From contig JAUXAU010000013.1 in the NCBI GenBank assembly GCA_030619765.1, positions 1 to 48,537 of the forward strand: DNA of 48,537 bases, given 5' to 3'. The position numbers and the translations under genes were made by a program. The stretch comes from Thermoplasmatota archaeon (GTDB lineage Archaea > Thermoplasmatota > E2 > DHVEG-1). Shown here piece by piece: positions 1 through 7,060 of the stretch. The number at the start of each line of letters is the position of its first letter. The stretch's first letter is position 1. The notes beneath the pieces are model-generated. The model had not been told where the DNA came from. It saw only the letters and a program-made list of their open reading frames with translations, and searched no databases.

Positions 1-160
1 ACACATCACATCGCTGTGATATGTTGGCTACCTCTACTGGGGTGTTAGAGCTTTTGACTCATCTTCGATTACTGCACTGATACAGGTAAACAGCGCAGAA
101 GGGACTTTCACCCTCTAGCCATGCTGGGATACTGGGCACACCAAAACCAATTGATACTAT
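1..160. other. Non-coding, possible mobile-element end
   Basis: No open frame of substance is seen. The stretch is less AT-rich than what follows, with short complementary blocks such as GGG...CCC around 108-117. Its style resembles the non-coding end of an insertion sequence, and a truncated gene starts just after it. That is an impression of sequence style, not an identification. Only a search for further copies of this segment in related genomes would settle it. Confidence 0.25.
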
Positions 161-163
161 ACT

Positions 164-173
164 TTTTTATACG
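164..173 (+). promoter_or_regulatory. TATA box of the truncated leaderless gene
   Basis: A T-run leading into TATACG lies 26 bases before the ATG at 194. The same TATACG-to-ATG distance of 26 occurs before the intact relative at 1967, so the two copies share promoter and start geometry. Confidence 0.55.
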
Positions 174-193
174 CCTTTTTCACCTCTTTATTG

Positions 194-259
194 ATGGCCA
201 AGAAAAAACCTCCATGTATTGAAGGAGAAGCATTGGAACTTATTAAACAACTGTTTTAG
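194..259 (+). pseudogene. Truncated copy of the basic protein gene at 1967
   Basis: ATG at 194 opens 21 codons ending in TAG. The peptide begins MAKKKPPCIEGEALELIKQL, matching the start of the protein at 1967 (MTKNKPCIKGEALELLKQL) almost residue for residue. The upstream bases (TTTTTATACG, then a CTCTTTA block before ATG) match as well. After the stop no further similarity to the intact gene is visible, so this looks like a 5-prime fragment left by deletion or insertion rather than a working gene. A short regulatory peptide is possible but unsupported. Confidence 0.6.
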
Positions 260-366
260 GGTATTTATATCAGTTTTTAATTAAAATCAATCAAATCGGG
301 AAAACTCCCGACATAGTATTATAAAGGTAAATATCAATTAGAATTTGGGAATGGAGGAATCTAAAA

Positions 367-807
367 ATGGGTATTAAAAAATATAAGTTTTATCTTGAGG
401 TAATTGTATCAATATTTGCTATTTTAGGATTTGTCTTTGGAGCAATTCCAAATCTCGTTGGATGGTGGCAAGATTTTTCTAAGAATCCTGCTATTGAAGT
501 TGATATACGATATATAAACATAGAAGATTCATGCAAAATAGTATTTTATAATTATGGCAACGAGAATGCCCGGGGATTAAGTATAACTACACAGGTTTTT
601 GATGAATATAACAAAATTATCGCCAAGAATGAATCAAAAGATTTTCCAATCTTATCAAAACCTTTGGAAGATGGCAGTATTGTCTGGGAAGAGATAATAG
701 TAAAATTTAATGAAAAGATTTTAGATGATAATTATATAGTTAAAGTCATAATTGAAGGAGAAAATTTCGAGCCAGTTGAAAAGGAAGCAACAATAGAAAT
801 TTTATAA
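367..807 (+). CDS. Small membrane-anchored protein with one N-terminal helix
   Basis: Encodes 146 residues. Residues 9-33 form one hydrophobic segment. The remaining ~110 residues are polar, with alternating short strand-like stretches (IEVDIRY, CKIVFYNYG, GLSITTQVF, YIVKVIIEG), which suggests a single beta-sandwich domain outside or beneath the membrane. A GGAGG ribosome site lies about 10 bases before ATG, supporting this start. I do not recognise the family. The gene stands between the truncated copy at 194 and the HEPN-like gene at 882, in the low-GC accessory block. A CARDB-like or other immunoglobulin-type fold is conceivable from the strand pattern only. Confidence 0.6.
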   Translation: MGIKKYKFYLEVIVSIFAILGFVFGAIPNLVGWWQDFSKNPAIEVDIRYINIEDSCKIVFYNYGNENARGLSITTQVFDEYNKIIAKNESKDFPILSKPLEDGSIVWEEIIVKFNEKILDDNYIVKVIIEGENFEPVEKEATIEIL

Positions 808-881
808 AATATAAATACTCAATTAAAGATTTGAAAATGGGGAGTTTAAATATTTGACTCTGTATTCGTGAGATATTTAAA

Positions 882-1925
882 ATGGAAAAAAAATCTACAT
901 TTAATAGAAAAAAATATACACTTATTAAAAAGATAATACAATCACTTAAAGATGAAATAGAAAAAAGAAAAATATATTGTTTTAAAAAAGAATTGACTGT
1001 TTATTATTCAAACTTCCATAATGCATACTATTTCAAAGTTTGTGACGAAGGGAAAAAAAGATTTTGTCTAATAAGAGAAAAAGAGGTAGTGGATAAAAAT
1101 ATAATTTTTAGTTTCTTTTTAAAAGAAGAAGTTTTAATCGATGATATTTCGGCTGAATCATTATATTTATCGCCTGAATTTATAGATTCAATAATTAGAC
1201 ATCGTGTTGGAAATATTTCTGTGGTTGATGCCTATACTCAAAATCTGAAAAGAATTGATAATTTAATTAAAGATCAACATTATTATGCCGCTCTTATTTT
1301 GATTGTGTCTGCTTTTGAGAATGCGGTTAAAAAATTATTTTTTGAAAATTCAAGTGTATGGGTATTTCCCTCAAATGAAATATTTGATTATGATTTAGCA
1401 AATAAATATGGATCACTTGAAAAAAAGGAAGAAACCATGTCAACAGTATATGCAACTGATAAAATAGTTTACTATTTTGATCACTATAATGGAAATGTTT
1501 TTAGTTCATTAGTAAAAATAAAACATAGGATGGAAATATATCAAATTGTAAAAAAAACAGGATTATTCAACGAATATTTTGAAAGGTTATCTTGCAACAA
1601 TTTTGAAGAAGTAGGTTTGGTTGAGATTTTAAGAAATTTGCTCGAAGAAGGATATAGACGTTCCAATTTAAATTTTCAGAAAATAAATGGAGAATGCGGA
1701 GTAAAATGGACAATGAAGAACTTTTTTTCTATAGATTTGAATCCTATTGAAAAAGAACTTAAAAAGTTGGACGAAATATTTTCAATTAGGCACAGAGTTG
1801 TTCATGGTTATGTACAAGACAGTGAAATCGATCCAAGAATAATAAACGAAAGTAAAGAAGATTTAAGAAAAGTGCTTCTATATTTAGATCATGAAATTAA
1901 TTATTTGTATCTTTGTTTAGATTAA
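882..1925 (+). CDS. HEPN-like domain protein
   Basis: Encodes 347 residues. The C-terminal third carries IRHRVVHGY (residues ~304-312), which fits the R-x4-H signature of HEPN ribonuclease/nucleotide-binding domains. The helix YYAALILIVSAFENAVKKLF (~132-151) resembles the first HEPN helix. HEPN proteins often act as RNases in toxin-antitoxin and antiviral systems, or as structural partners. No nucleotidyltransferase (MNT) partner is adjacent, so this is an orphan. The N-terminal ~100 residues are lysine-rich and not recognised. An AT-rich TATA-like stretch (TTTAAATATTTG, ~845-856) lies upstream of ATG. Codon use is very A/T-rich, in keeping with transferred DNA. The HEPN call rests on the motif and its helical setting only. 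Confidence 0.55.
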   Translation: MEKKSTFNRKKYTLIKKIIQSLKDEIEKRKIYCFKKELTVYYSNFHNAYYFKVCDEGKKRFCLIREKEVVDKNIIFSFFLKEEVLIDDISAESLYLSPEFIDSIIRHRVGNISVVDAYTQNLKRIDNLIKDQHYYAALILIVSAFENAVKKLFFENSSVWVFPSNEIFDYDLANKYGSLEKKEETMSTVYATDKIVYYFDHYNGNVFSSLVKIKHRMEIYQIVKKTGLFNEYFERLSCNNFEEVGLVEILRNLLEEGYRRSNLNFQKINGECGVKWTMKNFFSIDLNPIEKELKKLDEIFSIRHRVVHGYVQDSEIDPRIINESKEDLRKVLLYLDHEINYLYLCLD

Positions 1926-1936
1926 ATGACAATATC

Positions 1937-1946
1937 TTTTTATACG
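1937..1946 (+). promoter_or_regulatory. TATA box for the basic protein at 1967
   Basis: TTTTTATACG has its TATACG core starting 26 bases before ATG 1967, the spacing expected of a leaderless archaeal transcript. It matches the box at 164-173. Confidence 0.6.
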
Positions 1947-1966
1947 TCTTCCTCCGCTCTTTAGTG

Positions 1967-2419
1967 ATGACAAAGAATAAACCCTGTATTAAAGGTGAAG
2001 CCTTAGAACTTCTGAAACAACTCCTTCAATACGGATTCGTCTACACTGGAAAAAATAGAGCAAAACTACGTTTTCTTCAAAGAATCTTCCCAGTAATCAA
2101 ACGTTCTCAGTTCAAGAACAGATCCATTTATTATCTTGAAGATAAGAACAAGTTGGCTCTTCAAGCGATGATGAAACAGGATACTTCTAGAATCATTTCT
2201 TATCAAGAATTATCTCTTATGTCTAAGGTTTTTAACACGAACCTTGAAATTCAGCAGAAAAGACGGTTCCTTGGTAAATATCTAAAACCAAAGCGATTTA
2301 AAATCAAGAAATTTAAGCAGTATAGTCAGTCAGATTCTAAGGAGAAACAAACGATTTTAGATGATTTCCTTGGTAGATTTTTGCATTCGGAAGTACTGGA
2401 GTGGTACTGTGTAACGTGA
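1967..2419 (+). CDS. Small basic protein, unknown, intact paralog of the 194 fragment
   Basis: Encodes 150 residues from ATG 1967. This start is preferred over the longer in-frame opening at 1913 because a TATA box lies 26 bases before it and because the truncated copy at 194 starts at the same point. The protein is rich in Lys/Arg/Gln (for example KRSQFKNR, KYLKPKRFKIKKFKQ) and mostly helical in character, so nucleic-acid binding is plausible but not shown. No motif is recognised. It starts 41 bases after the HEPN-like gene with its own promoter. The truncated twin nearby suggests a duplicated or mobile-element-associated gene. Confidence 0.6.
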   Translation: MTKNKPCIKGEALELLKQLLQYGFVYTGKNRAKLRFLQRIFPVIKRSQFKNRSIYYLEDKNKLALQAMMKQDTSRIISYQELSLMSKVFNTNLEIQQKRRFLGKYLKPKRFKIKKFKQYSQSDSKEKQTILDDFLGRFLHSEVLEWYCVT

Positions 2420-2517
2420 GTGTGGGAATTTTAGTTTGGGAAATTTAGTGTGGTACTCCTATTAAACCTATCTATTAAAGAAATAAATGCCGAAATATTT
2501 AAGACGCTTACGTAAAG

Positions 2518-2525
2518 TTTATACT
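2518..2525 (+). promoter_or_regulatory. TATA box of RNA candidate 1
   Basis: TTTATACT is centred near 2521.5. An archaeal start ~26 bases downstream falls on 2547, the first G of the 15-bp stem. No coding frame begins within this unit, so the promoter appears to serve a non-coding transcript. Confidence 0.5.
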
Positions 2526-2546
2526 ATTGTTCATATTGGTTTTATT

Positions 2547-2660
2547 GGGGAGTGTAGAGTTTTAAGGGAGACATATATCCTTTTTCCATCCTTCTCCTCC
2601 TCATGTATGATAACAACTCTACATTCCCCTTCCATCAGTGATTGCCTTACTTTTCTTTAA
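2547..2660 (+). ncRNA. Structured RNA candidate 1, terminal stem with CUCCUCCUC loop
   Basis: Arms 2547-2561 (GGGGAGTGTAGAGTT) and 2615-2629 (AACTCTACATTCCCC) pair over 15 positions, one of them G-U, which points to an RNA fold. The 53-base loop contains CCTTCTCCTCCTC, which could pair with GGAGG ribosome sites, and a GGGAG near its 5-prime side that could mask it internally. A TATA box sits about 26 bases before the stem, and a T-rich stretch (CTTACTTTTCTTT, ~2644-2656) follows as a likely terminator. No good ORF is present. Function is inferred only: a small RNA acting on translation starts, or alternatively a mobile-element hairpin. Confidence 0.5.
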
Positions 2661-2800
2661 ATTATGTAATACTATTGTGTTTGAAATATTTTATGTTTTT
2701 TACAACTTTTATGTTCAATTAAGAAGAATGGTTGTAAGATTTATTTTTTTGACATTTTACCACGATAATTTTATATAACATTAGCAATAAAGTATAACAT

Positions 2801-3019
2801 ATGAAAACAGGGGAGAAGGTTTTACTTGGCAAAAAAAGAGACGATCCAGAATGGGTAAAAGAAATTGTATTTCAAATATCTATTTTTAAAAAACAAAAAA
2901 TAACAGATGAAGATAAAAAATTACTCCGAGACCTATATTTTGAATATCTAAGAGATGGACTGAAACCAAAAGATGCAATAGAAAAAGCTAAAAATATTAT
3001 GTTGAGTTTTGAAAAATAA
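2801..3019 (+). CDS. Small helical protein, unknown
   Basis: Encodes 72 residues, charged and helical, with no membrane segment and no cysteine. A TATA box (TTTTATATAA, ~2768-2777) lies about 26 bases before ATG, so the message is probably leaderless and this start well placed. The alternating charged/hydrophobic pattern (DEDKKLLRDLYFEYLRDG, then PKDAIEKAKNIM) suggests a compact three-helix fold. No family is recognised. It stands alone, after RNA candidate 1 and before the transposase remnant. Confidence 0.6.
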   Translation: MKTGEKVLLGKKRDDPEWVKEIVFQISIFKKQKITDEDKKLLRDLYFEYLRDGLKPKDAIEKAKNIMLSFEK

Positions 3020-3021
3020 AG

Positions 3022-3054
3022 GATTAACAGGGCATCCCTGCACTCTGTTTAATC
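3022..3054. terminator. Stem-loop after the 72-residue gene
   Basis: GATTAACAG (3022-3030) pairs with CTGTTTAATC (3045-3054) with one bulged base. An alternative inner hairpin CAGGG-CAT-CCCTG lies at 3028-3040. It begins 3 bases after the preceding stop codon and is followed by T-rich sequence, so termination is likely. A mobile-element scar is the alternative. Confidence 0.4.
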
Positions 3055-3124
3055 AGATTTTGTATTTTTACTTTACAACTGCTTTATTCTTTTGATGCCA
3101 CATAGCGGTTTTCACAAGCGTAAG

Positions 3125-3211
3125 TCACTTGTCTTTATTTTCTATTATTATCCCTGCTTCCTCACTTGGAGTTTTACCATTACGAGATTCATGTGGTTCT
3201 GTATCATACTG
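3125..3211 (-). pseudogene. C-terminal remnant of a DDE transposase
   Basis: Minus-strand frame ending in TGA at 3125 reads QYDTEPHESRNGKTPSEEAG and a further eight residues. The RPHxSxxGKTPxEEAG-type ending is typical of the C-terminus of IS transposases/integrases. Nothing before it in this frame is open, so only the tail survives. A second, more decayed copy lies at 4070-4135. Family assignment within the DDE group is not possible from so little. Confidence 0.55.
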
Positions 3212-3235
3212 TGGTGGTAGATTAGTGGTGTAACA

Positions 3236-3451
3236 TCAGTGGTGATAAATTCTTTTTAAATCAGTATGATATTGCGGGAAACACCATATACAACCATTAT
3301 AACCATAGTTTCTAATGTATTTTATTACTTCTCCAAGTGAATCCAAAGGCATCCTATGTTCTGGTTTAATCTCATTTATTTGACAATTTTCTTGCTCATT
3401 ATTCAAATCGTGGATTTCTTTTGTATTTTTATTTGCAAGATAACGTGCCAT
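3236..3451 (-). CDS. Small conserved-looking cysteine-containing protein
   Basis: Encodes 71 residues beginning MARYLANKNTKEIHDLNNE. Start ATG 3451 is chosen because GGGGGAG lies 3 bases before it and a TATATATA box lies at about 3483-3492. Cysteines occur at NCQI and in the terminal NGCIWC pair (GYNGCIWCF), which could bind metal. The pattern of an N-terminal RYxANxxTKEIHDL block, a central EH/D block and a final GY..C..C block matches small uncharacterised archaeal/bacterial proteins I have seen, but I know no function. Its 3-prime end lies just before the transposase remnant. Confidence 0.6.
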   Translation of the reverse strand: MARYLANKNTKEIHDLNNEQENCQINEIKPEHRMPLDSLGEVIKYIRNYGYNGCIWCFPQYHTDLKRIYHH

Positions 3452-3482
3452 ATTCTCCCCCAAAAAAACAAAAGACTTTGTG

Positions 3483-3492
3483 TTATATATAT
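3483..3492 (-). promoter_or_regulatory. TATA box for the 3236-3451 gene
   Basis: On the minus strand ATATATATAA lies about 31-41 bases before ATG 3451, leaving a short leader that contains GGGGGAG. Confidence 0.5.
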
Positions 3493-3662
3493 GTTTTTAA
3501 AATCTGAATATGGAATAAATTTTGTCCCATTAGCGTTTGCAAACAGTTCTAAGAGATAGCGTAGTGGAAAATTAGTGGCAGTCACTTAAATTACAGGTAT
3601 GCTTTTAAAGCTACTGTTGTTATAAAATTGTAGTAAAATACATATTGCGAGGAGATGAGGTA

Positions 3663-4016
3663 ATGAGTTGCCCAATGTATGAAGATCATACAAGTGGATG
3701 TGTTGAAAATTTTAAAGAAATCATCCAACTCACAAAATATGGTTTCTGTGAATCAGATAAATATGAAGAATGCCCGTTTTACCAACTTTTAAATGGGAAA
3801 GCTAAACCTTGTGAGTTTTTAAACCAATGTCAACAACATTTTAATAACCTGCCCAATAAATTTACAGAATTTATCACAGACGTGGTAGATGGTATGAATA
3901 AATATTGTCTCTCTGACAATAATGTAAACTGCGAAATATACAAACTAAGAAACGCAGGTAAAGATGTGCCAATGGTGTTATTGCCAAATGGAAAAATAAT
4001 TGAATTGAAAACATGA
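3663..4016 (+). CDS. Cysteine-rich protein with duplicated C-x-SD-x4-C motif
   Basis: Encodes 117 residues from ATG 3663 (MSCPMYED), preceded by GAGGAGATGAGG. An upstream in-frame ATG-like start would add only six residues. Two similar units are visible: FCESDKYEECPFYQLL (~30-45) and YCLSDNNVNCEIYKLR (~82-97), giving the pattern aromatic-C-x-SD-x4-C-x2-Y. Additional Cys lie at positions ~3, 13, 51 and 57. The internal repeat suggests duplication of a metal- or iron-sulfur-binding half, which is inference. No membrane segment is present. It is the last accessory gene before leuS. Confidence 0.6.
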   Translation: MSCPMYEDHTSGCVENFKEIIQLTKYGFCESDKYEECPFYQLLNGKAKPCEFLNQCQQHFNNLPNKFTEFITDVVDGMNKYCLSDNNVNCEIYKLRNAGKDVPMVLLPNGKIIELKT

Positions 4017-4069
4017 TTTTTCATTTGAGACTTCTTATATTTGATAGATTTTTTCATCAATGTTAGGTT

Positions 4070-4135
4070 TTTGTTGTCGCCCTCTATCGTTATCTCTGCT
4101 ACTTCATTTGGAGTTTTAACTTTTAAGCTTTTAAT
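4070..4135 (-). pseudogene. Second, more decayed transposase-tail remnant
   Basis: The minus strand reads SLKVKTPNEVAEITIEGDNK, which lines up with SRNGKTPSEEAGIIIENKDK of the 3125-3211 remnant. The DNA also aligns (TATCTCTGCTACTTCATTTG here, TATCCCTGCTTCCTCACTTG there). The conserved stop has been lost and the frame runs on. This is a molecular fossil; no gene is inferred. Confidence 0.4.
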
Positions 4136-4197
4136 GGAATCCAAAAAGACAAGAAACATTATATAAAACATTTCTTATTTCCCAACAGATTACAAAT

Positions 4198-7020
4198 ATG
4201 GTTACTAAAAATTATGACTATTTAAACATCGAAAAAAAATGGCAACAAAAATGGTTTGATGCAAAAATCAATATTGCCTCCAGAAAAAAACAAAAGAAAT
4301 TCTTCATACATTTTGCTTACCCTGGAGTCTCTGGATATCTTCACGTTGGACATATGAGAGGTTTTACCTACTGTGATATTATCGCGAGATATAAACGAAT
4401 GAAGGGATATGATGTATTGTTTCCAGCAGGATTCCACGCGTCGGGTATTCCCTCGGTTGGTTTTGCAAAAAAAGTAGAACGAAATGATGAAGAAACAATT
4501 GAATTGTTGAAAAAAAATGGATGCACTGATGACTTTATTAAAAAGTTAGTAGACCCAAAAGAAGTCGTAAACTATTTTAGCGGAGTATATGTCAATGACT
4601 ATTGGAAAAAATTTGGTTTTCTCATAGATTATACACGTTTAATGAATACAATTTCTGAAGGCTACAAGAGGTTTATTGAATGGCAGTTTCATAAACTAAA
4701 TGAAAAAAATCTTTTGGTTCAAAAACCTCATTTTGCTCCATTTTGTCCCAACTGTGGACCAGTAGCAGTGGATAAATCAGAAACCGATGTTTCCAAGGGT
4801 GGTTCTGCAGAAATTTTAGATTTCACTATTATCAAGTTTAAACTAAAAGACGGTACAATTCTTCCAGCAGCAACACTAAGACCCGAAACAATTTTTGGTG
4901 TCACTAACATGTGGGTGCATCCAGATATTGAATATCAAAAAGTCAAGATAAACAATGAAGTATGGATATGTTCCGAAGAATGCATTGAGAAATTAACCTA
5001 TCAATTTGAAACTGTAGAATTACTGCAAGAGAAGATACCTGGTAAAGAACTGATAGGTAAAACATGTGTAGTTCCAGAAATAGATAGAGAAGTTCCAATT
5101 CTCTCTGGAGTCTTTGCAGATCCCACCATTGCCACGGGAATTGTAATGTCTGTTCCAGCTCATGCACCTTATGATTGGATAGCCCTTGTAGAATCTAAGA
5201 AAGAAATACAGCCAATAAAAATAATTGATGTAAAAGGCTTTGGAGACAATCCTGCAAAAGAAGCATGTGATCAACTGAATATTATCAGTCAAACAGAAAC
5301 AGAAAAACTTGATGAAGCAACAGACATTGTCTACAAAAAAGAGTTTCATACAGGAGTTCTTAATGATAACTGTGGAAAGTATTCTGGCTTGCAAATATCT
5401 GAGATAAAAGATGCAGTAAAAAACGATCTTATCTCTAAAAAGTTAGCAGCTACTATGAGAGAATTTTCTGAAGAAGTCATCTGCAGATGTAAAGAAAAAG
5501 TTGTGATAAAACAAATTCCAGATCAATGGTTTATAAAATATAGTGATGAAGCGCTTACCCAAAAGTCAAAAGAATATACTGAAACAATGAACATATTTCC
5601 TCAGGAATATAAGAGTGAAATACCCAAAATATTGGACTGGTTTGATGATAGGGCAGCTATTAGAAAAGGCTCATGGCTGGGAACACCTTTTCCCTTTAAA
5701 AAAGACTGGATCATAGAACCCATATCTGATTCAACACTATATCCAGCTTACTATATATTATCAAACTATGTCAATCAAGGCAAAATTGCGGCAAAAGAAA
5801 TGACTGACAAGTTCTTTGACTATATCTTTTTAGGCTTAGGAGCCGCAAAAAACAAGATATGGGAGGACATAAAAGTTGATTTTGACTACTGGTATCCAGT
5901 TGACATAAATCTTGGGGGGAAAGAGCATAAAACTGTACATTTTCCTGTATATGTGATGAATCATGTTGCTATTATGCCCGAAGAAAAAAGACCGAAAGGC
6001 CTTTTTGTTCACTGGTGGATTACACAACAAGGAAGAGAAAAAATTAGTAAGTCCAAAGGTGGGGCAGAACCTATTTTAGAGGCTGCAACAACCTATGGTG
6101 TCGATGCGATGCGTCTCTATTATGCGCATGTTGGGTCTCCATTTGTCGATGTAGAGTGGAATTCAGATATAGTTACCAAATATAAAAATAGAATCGCAAA
6201 TCTCTGGAAGCTCATTCAGCAATTATCTGGTAAAGAAGATGTAGCAAATGAAAACCTTGATAACTGGTTGAAAAGCACTCTCAATAGGCGAATACAAAAA
6301 ATTGATGATGCCTTTAGAAACTTTGATTTACGTGTTGTATCCAATGAAATTTTCTTTGAATGTCAAAAAGATATTCAATGGTACATGAGAAGGGGAGGAG
6401 GTAACAAAAAACTACTAGAGAGATTTATTAGCACATGGATAACATTAATGGCACCAGTCACTCCTCACCTTGCAGAGGAATTATGGCATAGAAACAATGA
6501 CAACTTTGTCTCAACTGAATCGTATCCGAAATTTAAACCAAAAGAAATCTCTGAAAAGGACGAGGTTGGAGAATACCTTCTTTCGGAAGTCACAGATGAT
6601 GTTAATGAAATTCTAAAAGTGACTAAAATTACGCCTAAAAAGATACATATCTATGCTTCACCAGCTTGGAAGAGAGAAATATTTAGAAAGGCATTAGAAA
6701 TGGCTGATGAAAACAGGCTAAATATCGGTCTTATTATGAAGGATGTTATGTCTGATCCTAACAAGAAAGCTATTGCCAAGGAAGTTTCTCAATTTGTTGG
6801 CAAGTTTCCTGGTGAAATTAAAAAATTGAGTGATAGTGATAGAAATCGATATCTTGTTACCCTCAAAGAAGCAGACTTTCTAGAAAATGCAAGAGATTAT
6901 CTTAAAAAGGTATTTTCTTGTGATATTGAAATCTATAGTGCCGACGATAAAGATATCTACGATCCTGCTAATAAAGCAAGGTTTGCCATACCGCTACGAC
7001 CTGCAATATATATTGAATAA
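4198..7020 (+). CDS. leuS: Leucyl-tRNA synthetase, archaeal type
   Basis: Encodes 940 residues, the usual size for the archaeal/eukaryotic LeuS form. This class I synthetase charges tRNA-Leu with leucine in the cytoplasm. HVGH (49-52) is the HIGH signature, KISKS (615-619) is the KMSKS loop, and TLRPETIFGVTN (~227-238) marks the inserted CP1 editing domain. CPNCGP (~183-188) is part of a zinc-binding knuckle. The C-terminal anticodon-binding and extension domains are present, so the gene looks intact. A TATA box (TTATATAAAA, ~4158-4167) lies 30-40 bases before ATG, giving a very short leader. It converges on the PQQ surface protein. Confidence 0.97.
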   Translation: MVTKNYDYLNIEKKWQQKWFDAKINIASRKKQKKFFIHFAYPGVSGYLHVGHMRGFTYCDIIARYKRMKGYDVLFPAGFHASGIPSVGFAKKVERNDEETIELLKKNGCTDDFIKKLVDPKEVVNYFSGVYVNDYWKKFGFLIDYTRLMNTISEGYKRFIEWQFHKLNEKNLLVQKPHFAPFCPNCGPVAVDKSETDVSKGGSAEILDFTIIKFKLKDGTILPAATLRPETIFGVTNMWVHPDIEYQKVKINNEVWICSEECIEKLTYQFETVELLQEKIPGKELIGKTCVVPEIDREVPILSGVFADPTIATGIVMSVPAHAPYDWIALVESKKEIQPIKIIDVKGFGDNPAKEACDQLNIISQTETEKLDEATDIVYKKEFHTGVLNDNCGKYSGLQISEIKDAVKNDLISKKLAATMREFSEEVICRCKEKVVIKQIPDQWFIKYSDEALTQKSKEYTETMNIFPQEYKSEIPKILDWFDDRAAIRKGSWLGTPFPFKKDWIIEPISDSTLYPAYYILSNYVNQGKIAAKEMTDKFFDYIFLGLGAAKNKIWEDIKVDFDYWYPVDINLGGKEHKTVHFPVYVMNHVAIMPEEKRPKGLFVHWWITQQGREKISKSKGGAEPILEAATTYGVDAMRLYYAHVGSPFVDVEWNSDIVTKYKNRIANLWKLIQQLSGKEDVANENLDNWLKSTLNRRIQKIDDAFRNFDLRVVSNEIFFECQKDIQWYMRRGGGNKKLLERFISTWITLMAPVTPHLAEELWHRNNDNFVSTESYPKFKPKEISEKDEVGEYLLSEVTDDVNEILKVTKITPKKIHIYASPAWKREIFRKALEMADENRLNIGLIMKDVMSDPNKKAIAKEVSQFVGKFPGEIKKLSDSDRNRYLVTLKEADFLENARDYLKKVFSCDIEIYSADDKDIYDPANKARFAIPLRPAIYIE

Positions 7021-7060
7021 AAGAAGGAAAGGTATGTTCCTTCATTATTCCTTCTTTTTT
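7020..7060. terminator. Bidirectional terminator between leuS and the surface protein
   Basis: AAAGAAGGAA (7020-7029) pairs with TTCCTTCTTT (7048-7057) and is flanked by T-rich sequence on the plus strand. It lies between convergent genes and overlaps the last codons (KKKE) of the minus-strand gene. Confidence 0.45.

Noticed and set aside
1-366. tRNA or rRNA fragment at the window start
   Set aside because: No T-loop GTTCGAATC-type sequence, acceptor pairing or conserved rRNA block could be found; the hairpin-like pieces do not form a cloverleaf.
3356-3585. Overlapping frames on both strands (3356-3559 plus, 3403-3585 minus)
   Set aside because: Both are shadows of the gene at 3236-3451 and its promoter; neither has a ribosome site or protein-like composition.
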